A DNA stretch of 54,400 nt, from positions 1 to 54,400 of the forward strand of contig JACSRJ010000143.1 of NCBI GenBank assembly GCA_014879835.1, read 5' to 3'. This document shows, one piece after another, positions 26,891 to 35,896 of the stretch; the first letter of the stretch is position 1, and every line of letters begins with the position of its first letter. Source of the DNA: Anaerolinea sp. (lineage in GTDB: Bacteria; Chloroflexota; Anaerolineae; Aggregatilineales; UBA2796). Below the pieces are notes generated by a model that had not been told where the DNA came from, searched no databases, and saw only the letters and a list, made by a program, of their open reading frames with translations. A program made the translations under genes and the position numbers.

Positions 26891-27976
26891 ATGAGCAGCA
26901 GCTTTAACAATCCACGAGACCCACGCGGGGTGATGCACCCCGAAAAGGAAGTGGGAATCGTCGGTTATGGCGCTTATGTGCCTCGCTTTCGTCTGCCCGG
27001 TACCGAGGTGGCGCGGGTATGGACGGGTGGTATGGGCGGTTCGCCTATCAAGGAAAAAGCGGTGGCGGGGCTGGATGAGGATGTGATCACCATGTCCATT
27101 GAAGCGGCCCGTAATGCCCTCGCCCGCGCTCAGATCGATCCAACCCTGATCCGGGCCGTGTGGGTGGGTTCAGAAAGCCACCCTTATGCGGTCAAACCCA
27201 CCAGCACCATTGTCGCGGAAGCGATTGGAGCGGTGCCCAATACCCAAGCAGCCGACTGGGAGTTTGCCTGTAAGGCCGGCTCTGAGGCCCTTCAGGCGAG
27301 CATCGGTTTGATCGGCAGTAAAATGGCGCGCTATGCCCTGAGCATTGGCATGGATACAGCCCAAGGCCGCCCCGGTGACGCCCTTGAATATACAGCCGCA
27401 TCGGGCGGCGCGGCGTATCTGGTGGGCCCCGCCGAGGAGTCGATTGCGGTCTTTCAGGGCAGCTACAGCTTCGTGACCGATACCCCTGACTTCTGGCGGC
27501 GGGCGGAGGAGAGCTATCCCATGCATGGGGATCGTTTCACGGGTGAACCAGCATACTTCCGCCACACCCAAAGCGCCGCTTCAGCGCTCCTGCAAATGAT
27601 GGGCACCACCGCCGCCGATTACACCCATGCAGTTTTTCACCAACCCAATGTCAAATTCCCCGAACGGGCCGCGCTAACCCTCGGTTTTAAGCCGGAGCAG
27701 TTCAAGACGGGCTTGTTAGCCAATGAGGTTGGCAATGTGTATGCGGGATCATGTTTGCTGGGGCTTTCAGCAGTGCTGGATGTGGCCAAGCCCGGGGATC
27801 GTATTCTATGTGTAAGTTATGGCAGCGGGGCAGGCTCCGATGCCTTTGACCTGCGGGTCACAGAGACAATCATGGAGCGGCAGGGACGTGCCCCCAAAAC
27901 CCGTGACTATATCGCCCGCCGGACTCAAATCGATTATGCTGTTTATACCCGCTATCGGGGCAAACTGAAGGGCTAA
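26891..27976 (+). CDS. mvaS: Hydroxymethylglutaryl-CoA synthase, archaeal type
   Basis: Condenses acetyl-CoA with acetoacetyl-CoA to HMG-CoA. The 361-residue protein follows the archaeal-type HMG-CoA synthase pattern: [15 protein letters not shown] at about 22-36, [13 protein letters not shown], catalytic Cys127 in [10 protein letters not shown], and His250 in [11 protein letters not shown]. Also present are [14 protein letters not shown] and [12 protein letters not shown]. All catalytic residues that I can locate are intact, unlike those of the thiolase homologue that starts 13 bases after its stop. In archaea the synthase, thiolase and a DUF35 protein form one complex; the DUF35 gene is not seen here. 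GGAG lies 8 bases before the ATG. Confidence 0.93.
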   Translation: MSSSFNNPRDPRGVMHPEKEVGIVGYGAYVPRFRLPGTEVARVWTGGMGGSPIKEKAVAGLDEDVITMSIEAARNALARAQIDPTLIRAVWVGSESHPYAVKPTSTIVAEAIGAVPNTQAADWEFACKAGSEALQASIGLIGSKMARYALSIGMDTAQGRPGDALEYTAASGGAAYLVGPAEESIAVFQGSYSFVTDTPDFWRRAEESYPMHGDRFTGEPAYFRHTQSAASALLQMMGTTAADYTHAVFHQPNVKFPERAALTLGFKPEQFKTGLLANEVGNVYAGSCLLGLSAVLDVAKPGDRILCVSYGSGAGSDAFDLRVTETIMERQGRAPKTRDYIARRTQIDYAVYTRYRGKLKG

Positions 27977-27989
27977 GAGGACTCAAATC

Positions 27990-29141
27990 ATGCGTGATGT
28001 ATCAATTGCAGCCGCGGGGATCACCCCGGCGGGTGAACACTGGGAGTCTTCCCTGCGTGAGATGGCGGTACAGGCAGTACAAGAGACCCTGAATCACGCC
28101 AATGTCAAAACCCTTGACGCTATTGTCGTGGGCAATGCCCTCTCAGGCAATCTGAGCGGGCAGAACCACCTTGCCCCGCTGATCGCTGATTATGCCGGAT
28201 TACGTGGGGTAGAAGCGTTTCGGGTGGAAGGCGCGGACGCTTCGGGTGGGCTGGCGCTGCGTATGGGTTACCTCATGGTTGCCAGCGGCGCGGCCGAAAC
28301 GGTTATGGTTCTGGGCTGCGAAAAAGTGACCGATGTGGTGGGCAGCGCACGGGTGAAAGCCTCCGCGACCACCCTCGACTCCGAATATGAGTCGGCACAG
28401 GGCGCAACCCCGGTTGGGGTAGCCGCAATGCTGATGCGCCGTTACATGTACGAATACCATGTGAGCGTGGCTGACTTCGCCAACTTCAGCGTCAACGCGC
28501 ACGGCAACGGTAGCAAAAATTCCAAGGCCATGTACCGCAACCTGATCAAAGCAGATCGTTTTGCGGGTGCGCCGCTGGTGGCAGAGCCGATTAACCTTTT
28601 TGATGTTGCTCCGGAGGCGGACGGTGCAGCCGCATTGATCCTCACCAGCGCCGAACGGGCCCCCGACTTAACCGATGTTCCGGTACGGATTTTGGGCAGC
28701 GGGGTGGGCACGGATACCCTTGCGGTACATGAACGTCCTGATCCCCTGTTCCTCTCCGCGGCGAAACTAGCGGCGGATCGGGCTTATCGTCAGGCGAATC
28801 TCTCGCCCAGTGATATTGATCTTTTTGAACTCCATGACTCAGCAACGATCATGGCAGCACTGGCACTGGAGGCAAGCGGCTTTGCAGCGCGGGGCGAAGG
28901 TTGGAAATTCGCCTCCGAAAACCGGATCACCCTCACGGGCGATCTGCCCATCAGCACCTTTGGTGGGCTAAAAAGCCGGGGCAATCCTTTGGGTGCAACT
29001 GGAATCTATCAGGCAGCGGAGATCGTCCTTCAACTACGGGGCGAGGCAGGTGCAAATCAGGTCAAGGACGCCCGGATCGCTATGGCGCAAAACTTAGGTG
29101 GGGTTGGCGGTACCGCCGTCACCCATATCTTTGGGCGCTGA
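27990..29141 (+). CDS. Archaeal-type thiolase homologue with altered active site
   Basis: A 383-residue member of the thiolase family most like the archaeal acetoacetyl-CoA thiolase that pairs with HMG-CoA synthase (ADYAGLRGVEAFRVEG, VLGCEKVTDVVGSA, EYHVSVADFANFSVNAHGNG, VAPEADGAAALIL). Key residues differ from that family: the nucleophilic Cys of the ACASGG motif is Asp83 (ADASGG), the His of GHPxGATG is Asn332 (GNPLGATG), HDC near 282 is HDS, and the His of the last motif is Gln367 (AQNLGG). Fold-defining glycines are kept. It is therefore probably not a working thiolase, but a structural or CoA-binding partner of the synthase, or an enzyme with new chemistry. Some residue equivalences rest on alignment from memory. 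Confidence 0.88.
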   Translation: MRDVSIAAAGITPAGEHWESSLREMAVQAVQETLNHANVKTLDAIVVGNALSGNLSGQNHLAPLIADYAGLRGVEAFRVEGADASGGLALRMGYLMVASGAAETVMVLGCEKVTDVVGSARVKASATTLDSEYESAQGATPVGVAAMLMRRYMYEYHVSVADFANFSVNAHGNGSKNSKAMYRNLIKADRFAGAPLVAEPINLFDVAPEADGAAALILTSAERAPDLTDVPVRILGSGVGTDTLAVHERPDPLFLSAAKLAADRAYRQANLSPSDIDLFELHDSATIMAALALEASGFAARGEGWKFASENRITLTGDLPISTFGGLKSRGNPLGATGIYQAAEIVLQLRGEAGANQVKDARIAMAQNLGGVGGTAVTHIFGR

Positions 29142-29361
29142 AACAAGGTGACTTACCCACAGCCCTCTTCGCCTGCGTGCGGGCTGTGGAGGTCATAAGC
29201 AGCGGGCATGGCGCGCCATGCCCTACGGCAGAATCGCCTTTACCGGGGAAAATTGTGGGTATCCCCCTACAAAATCTGCCTCGTAGGGGAGAATCCTACC
29301 TACCTTAAAAACCTACCCCTGAAAGGGTGAGGGGATAAGGGCAAAGCCACTTTGCCTTAAT
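29142..29361. repeat. Repeat-rich gap between convergent genes
   Basis: CCACAGCCC (29157-29165) pairs with GGGCTGTGG (29181-29189); the loop resembles the Pro-rich hairpin core TTCGCCxGCGTGCGGGC also seen after tpiA. A perfect 20-base palindrome lies at 29204-29223 (left arm GGGCATGGCG). A 13-mer at 29321-29333 repeats the one at 5441. No gene seen. The hairpin probably terminates the thiolase transcript. Confidence 0.65.
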
Positions 29362-30558
29362 TCACTTCAAGATCAACCCGGTAGCGATCAGTGCCTGTGC
29401 CTGAATAAGCATCAAGGGGTGGTGGCGAAAGACCGCTATCAGAACTTCCCCTAAGCTCATCTCCGCAATAGGCAGGGTAGAGACTGTATGCACCAGTGCA
29501 CTGATCTTGTCGTCACTCATCCGGTTGATCATCTTGCGCAATTGGTATAAGGCGCTGTGCTGGCGCTTGAAACGGTGATTCCAGTGATGTTCATACTCTC
29601 TCAGAACTCTGGTTGACCAATCCCCAGTACGGATCGCTTTCACGGCTACTTCGGCAGCCATTTCCGCACCGATCATGCCCAGATTGATCCCCCCAGCCGT
29701 AAGCGGATCGGCCTGATGGGCTGCATCCCCAACGGCCATCACCCCATCGGTGACCATGTGCTTAAGTGCCCCCGTGATCGGGATACCACCCGCCACCACT
29801 CCCAAAATACTGGCGTGGGGGTAATGTTTGTCGCAGAAGCGATCAAGGTATTCCTGAGCGGTTGCTTTATCCGCTACGTCCGCGCCGATCACAATGCCGA
29901 CATTGGCACAATCTTCACCTTTGGGAAAGACCCAGATATAACCATGTGGTGCTTGACTGTGCCCTAGATGGTATTCGCAGATAGTGGGTTTTAGTTTGCC
30001 CCCTAGTCCAACCATGAGGTATTGAAACCCAACATAATAGTCGGACATGGGGGGAACAGTTTTCAGCCCCGCCCACCGGGCCACCTGAGATTCTGAACCA
30101 TCGGCGGCGATGACGATCTTGGCTAGCACCTCATGGCGTTTGCCTAGACTGATCAAACGGACCCCGATCACCCGACCGGAATCGTCCTTGATCAGTCCTT
30201 CCGCCTGCGTGCGGGTGACCACATCTACCCCGGCCCGTGCTGCCAAATTGGCCAATTCCCAATCAAACACCTTGCGGTTTACGATCAAGGTAGGTTCGGT
30301 AGGAGGCAGGATGACATGTTCACCCTCAAGGTTATGCACTGCATAGGATTCAATGCGAGCGTCAATCCACTTAGGGTTGATGTCAATATAAGGGCGGGTA
30401 ATGTCCTGCCCGATGGCTTCCGCACAGCGCACGGGTGCACCGATCTCCTGCCGTTTTTCGATGAGCAGGACAGAGAGACCGCCTTCCGCGCAGCGGCGTG
30501 CTGCAACTGACCCAGACGGGCCAGCGCCAACCACAATCACATCATAACTTGACTTCAT
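29362..30558 (-). CDS. Geranylgeranyl-reductase-family FAD protein
   Basis: A 398-residue FAD-dependent oxidoreductase of the geranylgeranyl reductase family, which saturates double bonds of prenyl chains in lipids, quinones or chlorophyll side chains. The Rossmann FAD motif is VIVVGAGPSGSVAARRCAEGG at the N-terminus. The family signature YIWVFPKG sits mid-protein and GVMAVGDAAHQADPLTAGGINLGM binds FAD. The protein overlaps the end of the ferredoxin gene by 17 bases, so both are made together and the ferredoxin is the likely electron donor. With HMG-CoA reductase and synthase genes next door, the substrate may be a menaquinone tail or a prenyl lipid; this is an inference. Confidence 0.9.
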   Translation of the reverse strand: MKSSYDVIVVGAGPSGSVAARRCAEGGLSVLLIEKRQEIGAPVRCAEAIGQDITRPYIDINPKWIDARIESYAVHNLEGEHVILPPTEPTLIVNRKVFDWELANLAARAGVDVVTRTQAEGLIKDDSGRVIGVRLISLGKRHEVLAKIVIAADGSESQVARWAGLKTVPPMSDYYVGFQYLMVGLGGKLKPTICEYHLGHSQAPHGYIWVFPKGEDCANVGIVIGADVADKATAQEYLDRFCDKHYPHASILGVVAGGIPITGALKHMVTDGVMAVGDAAHQADPLTAGGINLGMIGAEMAAEVAVKAIRTGDWSTRVLREYEHHWNHRFKRQHSALYQLRKMINRMSDDKISALVHTVSTLPIAEMSLGEVLIAVFRHHPLMLIQAQALIATGLILK

Positions 30559-30784
30559 GGCTCACTTCCGGGGTGAGAGGCGCTTTGGAGAGCGCGTGAA
30601 CAGGGCACATGGCGATACAGCGTTCACACCGGGTACAAGTTTGGTGATCAACCTTAAGGTGGGAGTTTTCCAAAAAAATCGAATCGGGTGGACAGACCGC
30701 AACACATGCGCCACAGTAGTAACACAGATTGCGATCTACGTCCACAAAAAAAGCGTGCTGTGGGCGTTGTTCTGACTTCATCAC
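30542..30784 (-). CDS. 2[4Fe-4S] ferredoxin
   Basis: An 80-residue electron carrier with two complete cluster motifs, CYYCGACVAVCP (about 21-32) and CTRCERCIAMCP (about 51-62), each with the trailing Pro typical of bacterial ferredoxins. It is the first gene of the pair and overlaps the geranylgeranyl-reductase-like gene by 17 bases, so translational coupling and direct electron supply are likely. Confidence 0.92.
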   Translation of the reverse strand: MMKSEQRPQHAFFVDVDRNLCYYCGACVAVCPPDSIFLENSHLKVDHQTCTRCERCIAMCPVHALSKAPLTPEVSHEVKL

Positions 30785-30920
30785 ATCCGTTCCTCGCTAT
30801 GACAAGGCGGAGAGGTGAAGCAACTATAGCACGTATTGTTTATTTGAGAAACCCCTGCGGATGGAAGATTCAGGGTTGCTGCCTCAAACGAACCTTGTCA
30901 GGGTGAAGCGAAAACGCACC

Positions 30921-31859
30921 TTAGCGGGTAGTGAGCGCCCCCGCCGTGAGGATGACCGCCCCGCCCACAAGTTGAGGCAGTGCAATTCCTTGCCCCAAAA
31001 AGATCGCACTGAACACAAAGACGGAGATTACTTCGGGCAGCATCAGAATGCTGGCCGCGCTCGAAGGGACTCGGCCCAGACCCGTATAAAAAAGAAAGTA
31101 GGGTACAGCCGTGCCCAATACCGCCAATGCGCTCAGAAGTAATACTGCTTGCAGCCCAGTGGAGGGAAAAACTATCTGGCGGGTGATTTCCGCACCTCCG
31201 TTGAGTATTGTATCAAGGAGCGCCAGCACCAAGAGCCAAAAGAACCCACCCAGCACCGTCCAAAAGGTAACGTTTAGTGCCGGGGTTTCCTCCCGTGAGC
31301 GCCACCAGCGCCCAATGAGGACTGCACCGGAGGTTGTTACCGCATTCAGTAGGGCTAACAGATCTCCCGTGCTAAGGGTGCGCAAGTCCTTCACCGCAGT
31401 CCAAACCTCAACGGTGATGGCAATACCCACCACCCCGAGGAGCAGTGCCCCGATCCGGCTTGCGGTGAGCGGTTCCCTCAAAAAGATACGCGCCAGAATC
31501 AACACAAAGAGGGGATAAAGGTATGAGATCAGCACCACTTTGGTGGGTGTTGAGCGAGCGACCGCCGCGATATAGGTCACAAAAGCGCCCATCACAAACG
31601 CCCCATTGAGCAGGGCAAAACGCAAATTGCGGCGGCTGGGCAGAAGGGACATCAGGCGCATCTGTCCCTTGAACCCTATCCCGATTAACCCAAAGATCAG
31701 GGCAGTAATCCCCAGTCTGGCGCCTACCTGAATCCATACCCCTACCCCCTCACGGCTGAGCAGTGAGGAGAAAATCGGGATCGTTCCATAAAAAATACTG
31801 GCACTGACCACCATGATGATCCCGGAGACCATGCCCGGTGTTGATTTGGAGAACCTCAT
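30921..31859 (-). CDS. EamA/DMT family transporter
   Basis: A 312-residue inner-membrane protein with ten membrane segments in two EamA repeats, the second starting near residue 165 (LLALLNAVTTSGAVLIGRWW). The Pro- and Gly-rich repeat ends (TPTKVVLISYLYPLFVLILARIFLREPLT and PSSAASILMLPEVISVFVFSAIFLGQGI) are typical of drug/metabolite exporters. I use ATG 31859, which overlaps the stop of the upstream esterase gene as ATGA; the frame is open to 31907 but the extension is not membrane-like. The transported compound is unknown. Confidence 0.88.
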   Translation of the reverse strand: MRFSKSTPGMVSGIIMVVSASIFYGTIPIFSSLLSREGVGVWIQVGARLGITALIFGLIGIGFKGQMRLMSLLPSRRNLRFALLNGAFVMGAFVTYIAAVARSTPTKVVLISYLYPLFVLILARIFLREPLTASRIGALLLGVVGIAITVEVWTAVKDLRTLSTGDLLALLNAVTTSGAVLIGRWWRSREETPALNVTFWTVLGGFFWLLVLALLDTILNGGAEITRQIVFPSTGLQAVLLLSALAVLGTAVPYFLFYTGLGRVPSSAASILMLPEVISVFVFSAIFLGQGIALPQLVGGAVILTAGALTTR

Positions 31860-32677
31860 AAGCCGGTCAACAAAAAACTTAGGGGCAGATCGACCCGCGC
31901 CCGCCATGCCGACTCGTTATGGTTTGCGCCTTCAAAGCGCCGGCTCATCCAATCTTGATCCTCACGGTAACCCGCCGTCTTCATATGCTGATCCATGCGT
32001 TTTTGGAAGGGTTCATAGGTGTGATCCAATTCGCCCGTGCCATAGTCAAAGTAGAGTTTGTGTTTGCCGGGTGAGGGCAGTACCCCTGCAAAGTAATCCA
32101 CCAGTGGGTTGCCGCCGATCACCCAATGGGTGGAGAGGCAGCCCGCACCGCCAAAGAGGTGCGGGTACTCGGTCAGGGCATAGAGGGAAATCAGTCCGCC
32201 CATGCTTGATCCCATCACAAAAGTGTGCGCTTGATCGGGATGGGTGCGATAAGTCGAATCGACATAGGGCTTCAATTCTTCTGCCAAAAAACGTAGATAG
32301 GCGTCTGATTCGGGCGGAAATTCGTGCTCCAGCGCAAAATTCTGAAGCAGTTTCGCCACGGGCTTCTGAGGCATGTACTCAAACAACCGACGGGGGGTGT
32401 TCCATGCCCCCACAATGATCGCCCCGGTGGTGAGTTTTTGCCCCATCAGCCGGGTGATTGCTTCATCCATACCCCAATCGACCCCTGCATAGGCAAGGAC
32501 AGAATCAAACAGATTTTGTCCATCGTGCATATAAACTACTGGGTAGTGTCGGGTGGTGTCGGTGTGATACCCCGGTGGCAGCCATATGTCCACATGACGG
32601 GGCAGCACAAACTTTGAGCCGAAGTCGGGATAGCGGTAAATAACGTCGCTCCCATCGGACAAAAACATCTTGATCAT
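31856..32677 (-). CDS. Enterochelin-esterase-like alpha/beta hydrolase
   Basis: A 273-residue cytoplasmic serine hydrolase of the esterase D / enterochelin esterase family. HVDIWLPPGYHTDTTRHYPVVYMHDGQNLFD marks the N-terminal strands, GSSMGG carries nucleophile Ser158, and GANHNESAWRAR carries the probable catalytic His. It is followed by the DMT transporter gene with a 4-base overlap, so the two are coupled; hydrolysis of a compound and export of a product is one possible reading. The natural substrate cannot be inferred. Confidence 0.88.
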   Translation of the reverse strand: MIKMFLSDGSDVIYRYPDFGSKFVLPRHVDIWLPPGYHTDTTRHYPVVYMHDGQNLFDSVLAYAGVDWGMDEAITRLMGQKLTTGAIIVGAWNTPRRLFEYMPQKPVAKLLQNFALEHEFPPESDAYLRFLAEELKPYVDSTYRTHPDQAHTFVMGSSMGGLISLYALTEYPHLFGGAGCLSTHWVIGGNPLVDYFAGVLPSPGKHKLYFDYGTGELDHTYEPFQKRMDQHMKTAGYREDQDWMSRRFEGANHNESAWRARVDLPLSFLLTGL

Positions 32678-33036
32678 TCAGTAACAGCCTTTTCGGGACA
32701 ACTTCCAAACGTGCGTGAGTATAGCGCTGAAGTTTTGGAAGGGGACGTTAGCACTATCAAGCTGGATGCAGGGAAATCGATCTTAGAGAGGTTTTTAAAC
32801 TCAATTGATCCTGTGAAAGGTCTGTCTGTATAGGGCTTTTCATTTTATGTTCGGATGGACGAGGTGGCCGGAAGAGCCGGTTGCATTCACTTTTGGGGTT
32901 CAGGCTACAATGGGTAACATTCAGAGTCAGCACTATCCAGATTTTTTGCAATGGCATTAAACCCCGTTAACAACTCTGCCGTATGCTTTCGCAAGGCGAA
33001 AATAGAGTAGTGGGGATTGCCGGAGTGATTGAGACT
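32678..33036. other. Intergenic region between divergent esterase and kinase genes
   Basis: About 350 bases with no convincing gene. TTGCAT (32881-32886) and TACAAT (32906-32911) could form a promoter for the kinase gene, but the 19-base spacer is long. The rest is AT-rich and shows no clear repeat. Confidence 0.4.
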
Positions 33037-35103
33037 ATGCCCTTAACCATCGGAGAAGCGGTTGGACCGTACCGCATTGTAGAACAACTTGGGCAAGGGG
33101 GGATGGCCACCGTGTATCGGGCCTATCATCCCTACCTTGAACGCGATGTGGCCATCAAAGTTTTGCACGCCGCCCTAAAATCAGACCCCTCGTTTGAGGA
33201 ACGCTTCCGACGTGAGGCCCAGATCGTGGCCAAACTGGAACATCCCAACATCGTGCCCGTTTATGACTACAATCAGCATAACGGTGAACCGTATTTGGTG
33301 ATGAAGTTTGTGGAGGGCGAAACCCTCAAAGCCCGTATGGCGCGCCAACCACTCACGCTTCCAGAGACCATCCGCATCCTCAATGCGGTCAGTGCAGCCC
33401 TCAGTTATGCCCATGAGCGTGACATCCTCCATCGGGATATTAAGCCTTCCAACATCCTGATCGATACCCGGGGGGAGATTTACCTTGCGGATTTTGGGCT
33501 GGCCCGTATTGCCAGCGCAGGCGAATCAACCCTAAGTAAGGATATGCTTCTAGGGACGCCTCAGTATATTTCACCTGAACAAGCTCAGGGGACGACAGTC
33601 CTCAGTGCTGCCACAGATATTTACTCGTTGGGGGTGGTCATTTATGAGATTATCGTTGGGCGTACCCCTTACACCGCCGATACCCCCTATGCGATCATTC
33701 ACGGTCATATCTATGCACCCCTACCCTTACCTTCCAAGGTGAATCCGAATGTGCCTGCATCTGTGGAACGGGTGCTGCTAAAAGTGCTGGCCAAAGATCC
33801 GCCAGATCGGTATCCGCGAGCGGTCGATTTTGCCCAAGCCTTTCAGGATGCGGTGCAAAAGGCCGGGGTGACTGACTTTGGGGCGGGCAAAGTGCACATT
33901 GCACCTGAGGGGATCGACTCCAAAGTGCGAGGCGCGGCCTCTGGGGCAGGGGTTGACCCCAAGACACCCTTCTCCATGCCTGCCCCCAACACCATCAATA
34001 TCCCCGGTGTGAATGCCGGGGCAACCCAAAAGAACGCTGCAACAGGCAAGATGCGCCCGCAAAGACGAAGTGGCGGTGCGCTGATCGCTGTGCTTGCAGG
34101 GGTGGCCGCCCTGATCTTGATCGCCGCTGTAGTGATCATTTGGGGATCACGGGGCAGTGACAACAACATGGCCGTCGCTGAGACGGGCGCAGCCCAAACC
34201 GGGACGGCACTAGCCCAGATGAGCAGCCTCACCCCGACGGAGGGGACTCCTCCACCGACCCTTTCCCCTGCACCAACTGCGACTCCAGTCCTGCCACCGA
34301 CTCTTCCTCCAAGCTGGACACCTATCCCCAGTCGCACCCCAGCTCCGACAAGTGATCCAGCCTCAATGCCTACATCTGCCCTTCGCCCAACGAATGCCCG
34401 TCCCACAAGAGGCGCAGTGCGCACCGCCATTGCGGGAGGCTCTGCCTTTGATCCACTGCGCAGCACAGCGGAAGAAGCCCGGCAGTTTATCAAAGATAAC
34501 CCCAACGATCCGAGAGGTTATCTGGTGATGGCCCTCTTGCTGGGGGCCTCAAACGCTGCCAATGAACTGGCCGAGGCGGCCGACATGGCTCGTCAAGCGC
34601 TCACCCTAAGTCGAGGCAATCTAGAAACCCTCACCGTCATGGAGACCGCCATTTCAGCCTTGAAGCGGGTACGGCCCTCCGACTTGGCGGATAATTTCCA
34701 CGCGGGTGTGTGGGCCTACATTTATGACGCTGTGAGTGGGCCCGCGGCTGTGCCCCAACCGGCCCGCGCTGAAGCTGGCGAGGCGCTCTTCAGATATACT
34801 TCCGAAACCACCAACCAGAACGGGCATGTGAGCACCCTCAAGCAGGTAACTGCCACTACAAATAACGGGTATCTCCTCAGTCTGTATGCGATGGCACTGG
34901 CCAAGGCGGGTTTGAAGGATGAGAGTCTGTATGCGCTGGACAAGGCGCTCAAAGTGCCTCCAATTTTCCCCGAAACCTCGTTGGTTCAGGGTATAATCTT
35001 GAAAGCATTCGGGGACGGGGCAGGCGCTCAGGCAGCATTTGAACAAGCATCTGCGCGGCTTGCGCCTCCTTGGGTGCGTAGTGAGGCTGTTAAACATCAA
35101 TAA
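33037..35103 (+). CDS. Membrane Ser/Thr protein kinase with TPR-like outer domain
   Basis: A 688-residue Hanks-type kinase. The N-terminal kinase domain has the Gly-rich loop LGQGGMATVYRA (18-29), ATP-anchoring Lys41, catalytic Asp134 in HRDIKPSN and DFG Asp152, so it should be active. A linker leads to one membrane segment near 345-368 (ALIAVLAGVAALILIAAVVIIW), then a long Pro/Thr-rich stalk and a helical domain of about 210 residues (DNPNDPRGYLVMALLLGAS, ALAKAGLKDESLYALDKAL) that reads like TPRs. It probably senses something outside the membrane. I start at ATG 33037; 18 more upstream residues are possible. tpiA starts 14 bases after its stop. Confidence 0.9.
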   Translation: MPLTIGEAVGPYRIVEQLGQGGMATVYRAYHPYLERDVAIKVLHAALKSDPSFEERFRREAQIVAKLEHPNIVPVYDYNQHNGEPYLVMKFVEGETLKARMARQPLTLPETIRILNAVSAALSYAHERDILHRDIKPSNILIDTRGEIYLADFGLARIASAGESTLSKDMLLGTPQYISPEQAQGTTVLSAATDIYSLGVVIYEIIVGRTPYTADTPYAIIHGHIYAPLPLPSKVNPNVPASVERVLLKVLAKDPPDRYPRAVDFAQAFQDAVQKAGVTDFGAGKVHIAPEGIDSKVRGAASGAGVDPKTPFSMPAPNTINIPGVNAGATQKNAATGKMRPQRRSGGALIAVLAGVAALILIAAVVIIWGSRGSDNNMAVAETGAAQTGTALAQMSSLTPTEGTPPPTLSPAPTATPVLPPTLPPSWTPIPSRTPAPTSDPASMPTSALRPTNARPTRGAVRTAIAGGSAFDPLRSTAEEARQFIKDNPNDPRGYLVMALLLGASNAANELAEAADMARQALTLSRGNLETLTVMETAISALKRVRPSDLADNFHAGVWAYIYDAVSGPAAVPQPARAEAGEALFRYTSETTNQNGHVSTLKQVTATTNNGYLLSLYAMALAKAGLKDESLYALDKALKVPPIFPETSLVQGIILKAFGDGAGAQAAFEQASARLAPPWVRSEAVKHQ

Positions 35104-35117
35104 AAGAGATTTGAACC

Positions 35118-35888
35118 ATGCGTACACCGATCATTGCCGGCAACTGGAAGATGAACAAGACGCCTTCCGAGGCAGTGGAATACGTGAAGGCGCTTCTGCC
35201 CCGCCTTCAGGGACTTTCACAGGCAGAACGAGTGGTGTGCCCACCCTTTGTAGCCCTGCCCGGCGTGGCCGCAGCGCTCACAGGTACGGCTCTCAAGGTA
35301 GGCGCGCAGAACGTTCATGAGAAGGACTCTGGGGCCTTCACTGGGAATATTTCCGCGCCTATGCTTAAGGGGTTGGCCGAATATGTGATCATTGGACATT
35401 CGGAAGTGCGCCAATATTTGGGCGACACCGATGCGATGATCAATGCCAAGGCCAAAGCCCTGCTCCATCACGGGTTTAAACCTATCATTGCAGTAGGTGA
35501 GAGTGACGAACTGAACCGCAAGGGTGAGACCGTACCTTTTGTAGGGGCACAGGTCCGGGCCGCCTTCGCAGGTATCCCAGCGGAACAAGTCCCCTTGATC
35601 GTGGTGGCCTATGAGCCGATCTGGGCCATTGGAACTGGACGCGCCCCTAACCCAGAAGAAGCTAACGCGATCATCAAGAGCGCGGTGCGCGATATTCTGG
35701 CGGAACTGTACGGCGCTGGGATCGCCGCTCAGGTGCGCATTCAGTACGGCGGTAGTGTGACCCCGGCCAATATGGAAGGGTTTATGTCCCAACCGGATAT
35801 TGACGGTGGGCTGGTTGGTGGAGCCTCGCTCAAAGCTGATGATTTTGTGGCTCTGATTGAGCTGGCCATCAAAGCCAAAGCGCGCTAA
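35118..35888 (+). CDS. tpiA: Triosephosphate isomerase
   Basis: Interconverts dihydroxyacetone phosphate and glyceraldehyde 3-phosphate in glycolysis. The 256-residue TIM barrel has the N-terminal GNWKMNKT with the substrate Lys, electrophile His94 in GHSEVR and catalytic Glu166 in YEPIWAIGTG. The flexible loop reads GRAPNPEEAN where many bacteria have KTATPEQ. The phosphate loops QYGGSVTP and GGLVGGASL are intact. It follows the kinase gene by 14 bases and a strong hairpin ends the transcript. Confidence 0.97.
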   Translation: MRTPIIAGNWKMNKTPSEAVEYVKALLPRLQGLSQAERVVCPPFVALPGVAAALTGTALKVGAQNVHEKDSGAFTGNISAPMLKGLAEYVIIGHSEVRQYLGDTDAMINAKAKALLHHGFKPIIAVGESDELNRKGETVPFVGAQVRAAFAGIPAEQVPLIVVAYEPIWAIGTGRAPNPEEANAIIKSAVRDILAELYGAGIAAQVRIQYGGSVTPANMEGFMSQPDIDGGLVGGASLKADDFVALIELAIKAKAR

Positions 35889-35896
35889 GTGGTGTG

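Noticed and set aside
27990-29141. A sequencing error as the cause of the missing thiolase Cys.
   Set aside because: Three separate conserved positions are altered without frame disruption, and two of the codon changes need more than one base change from the usual residue.
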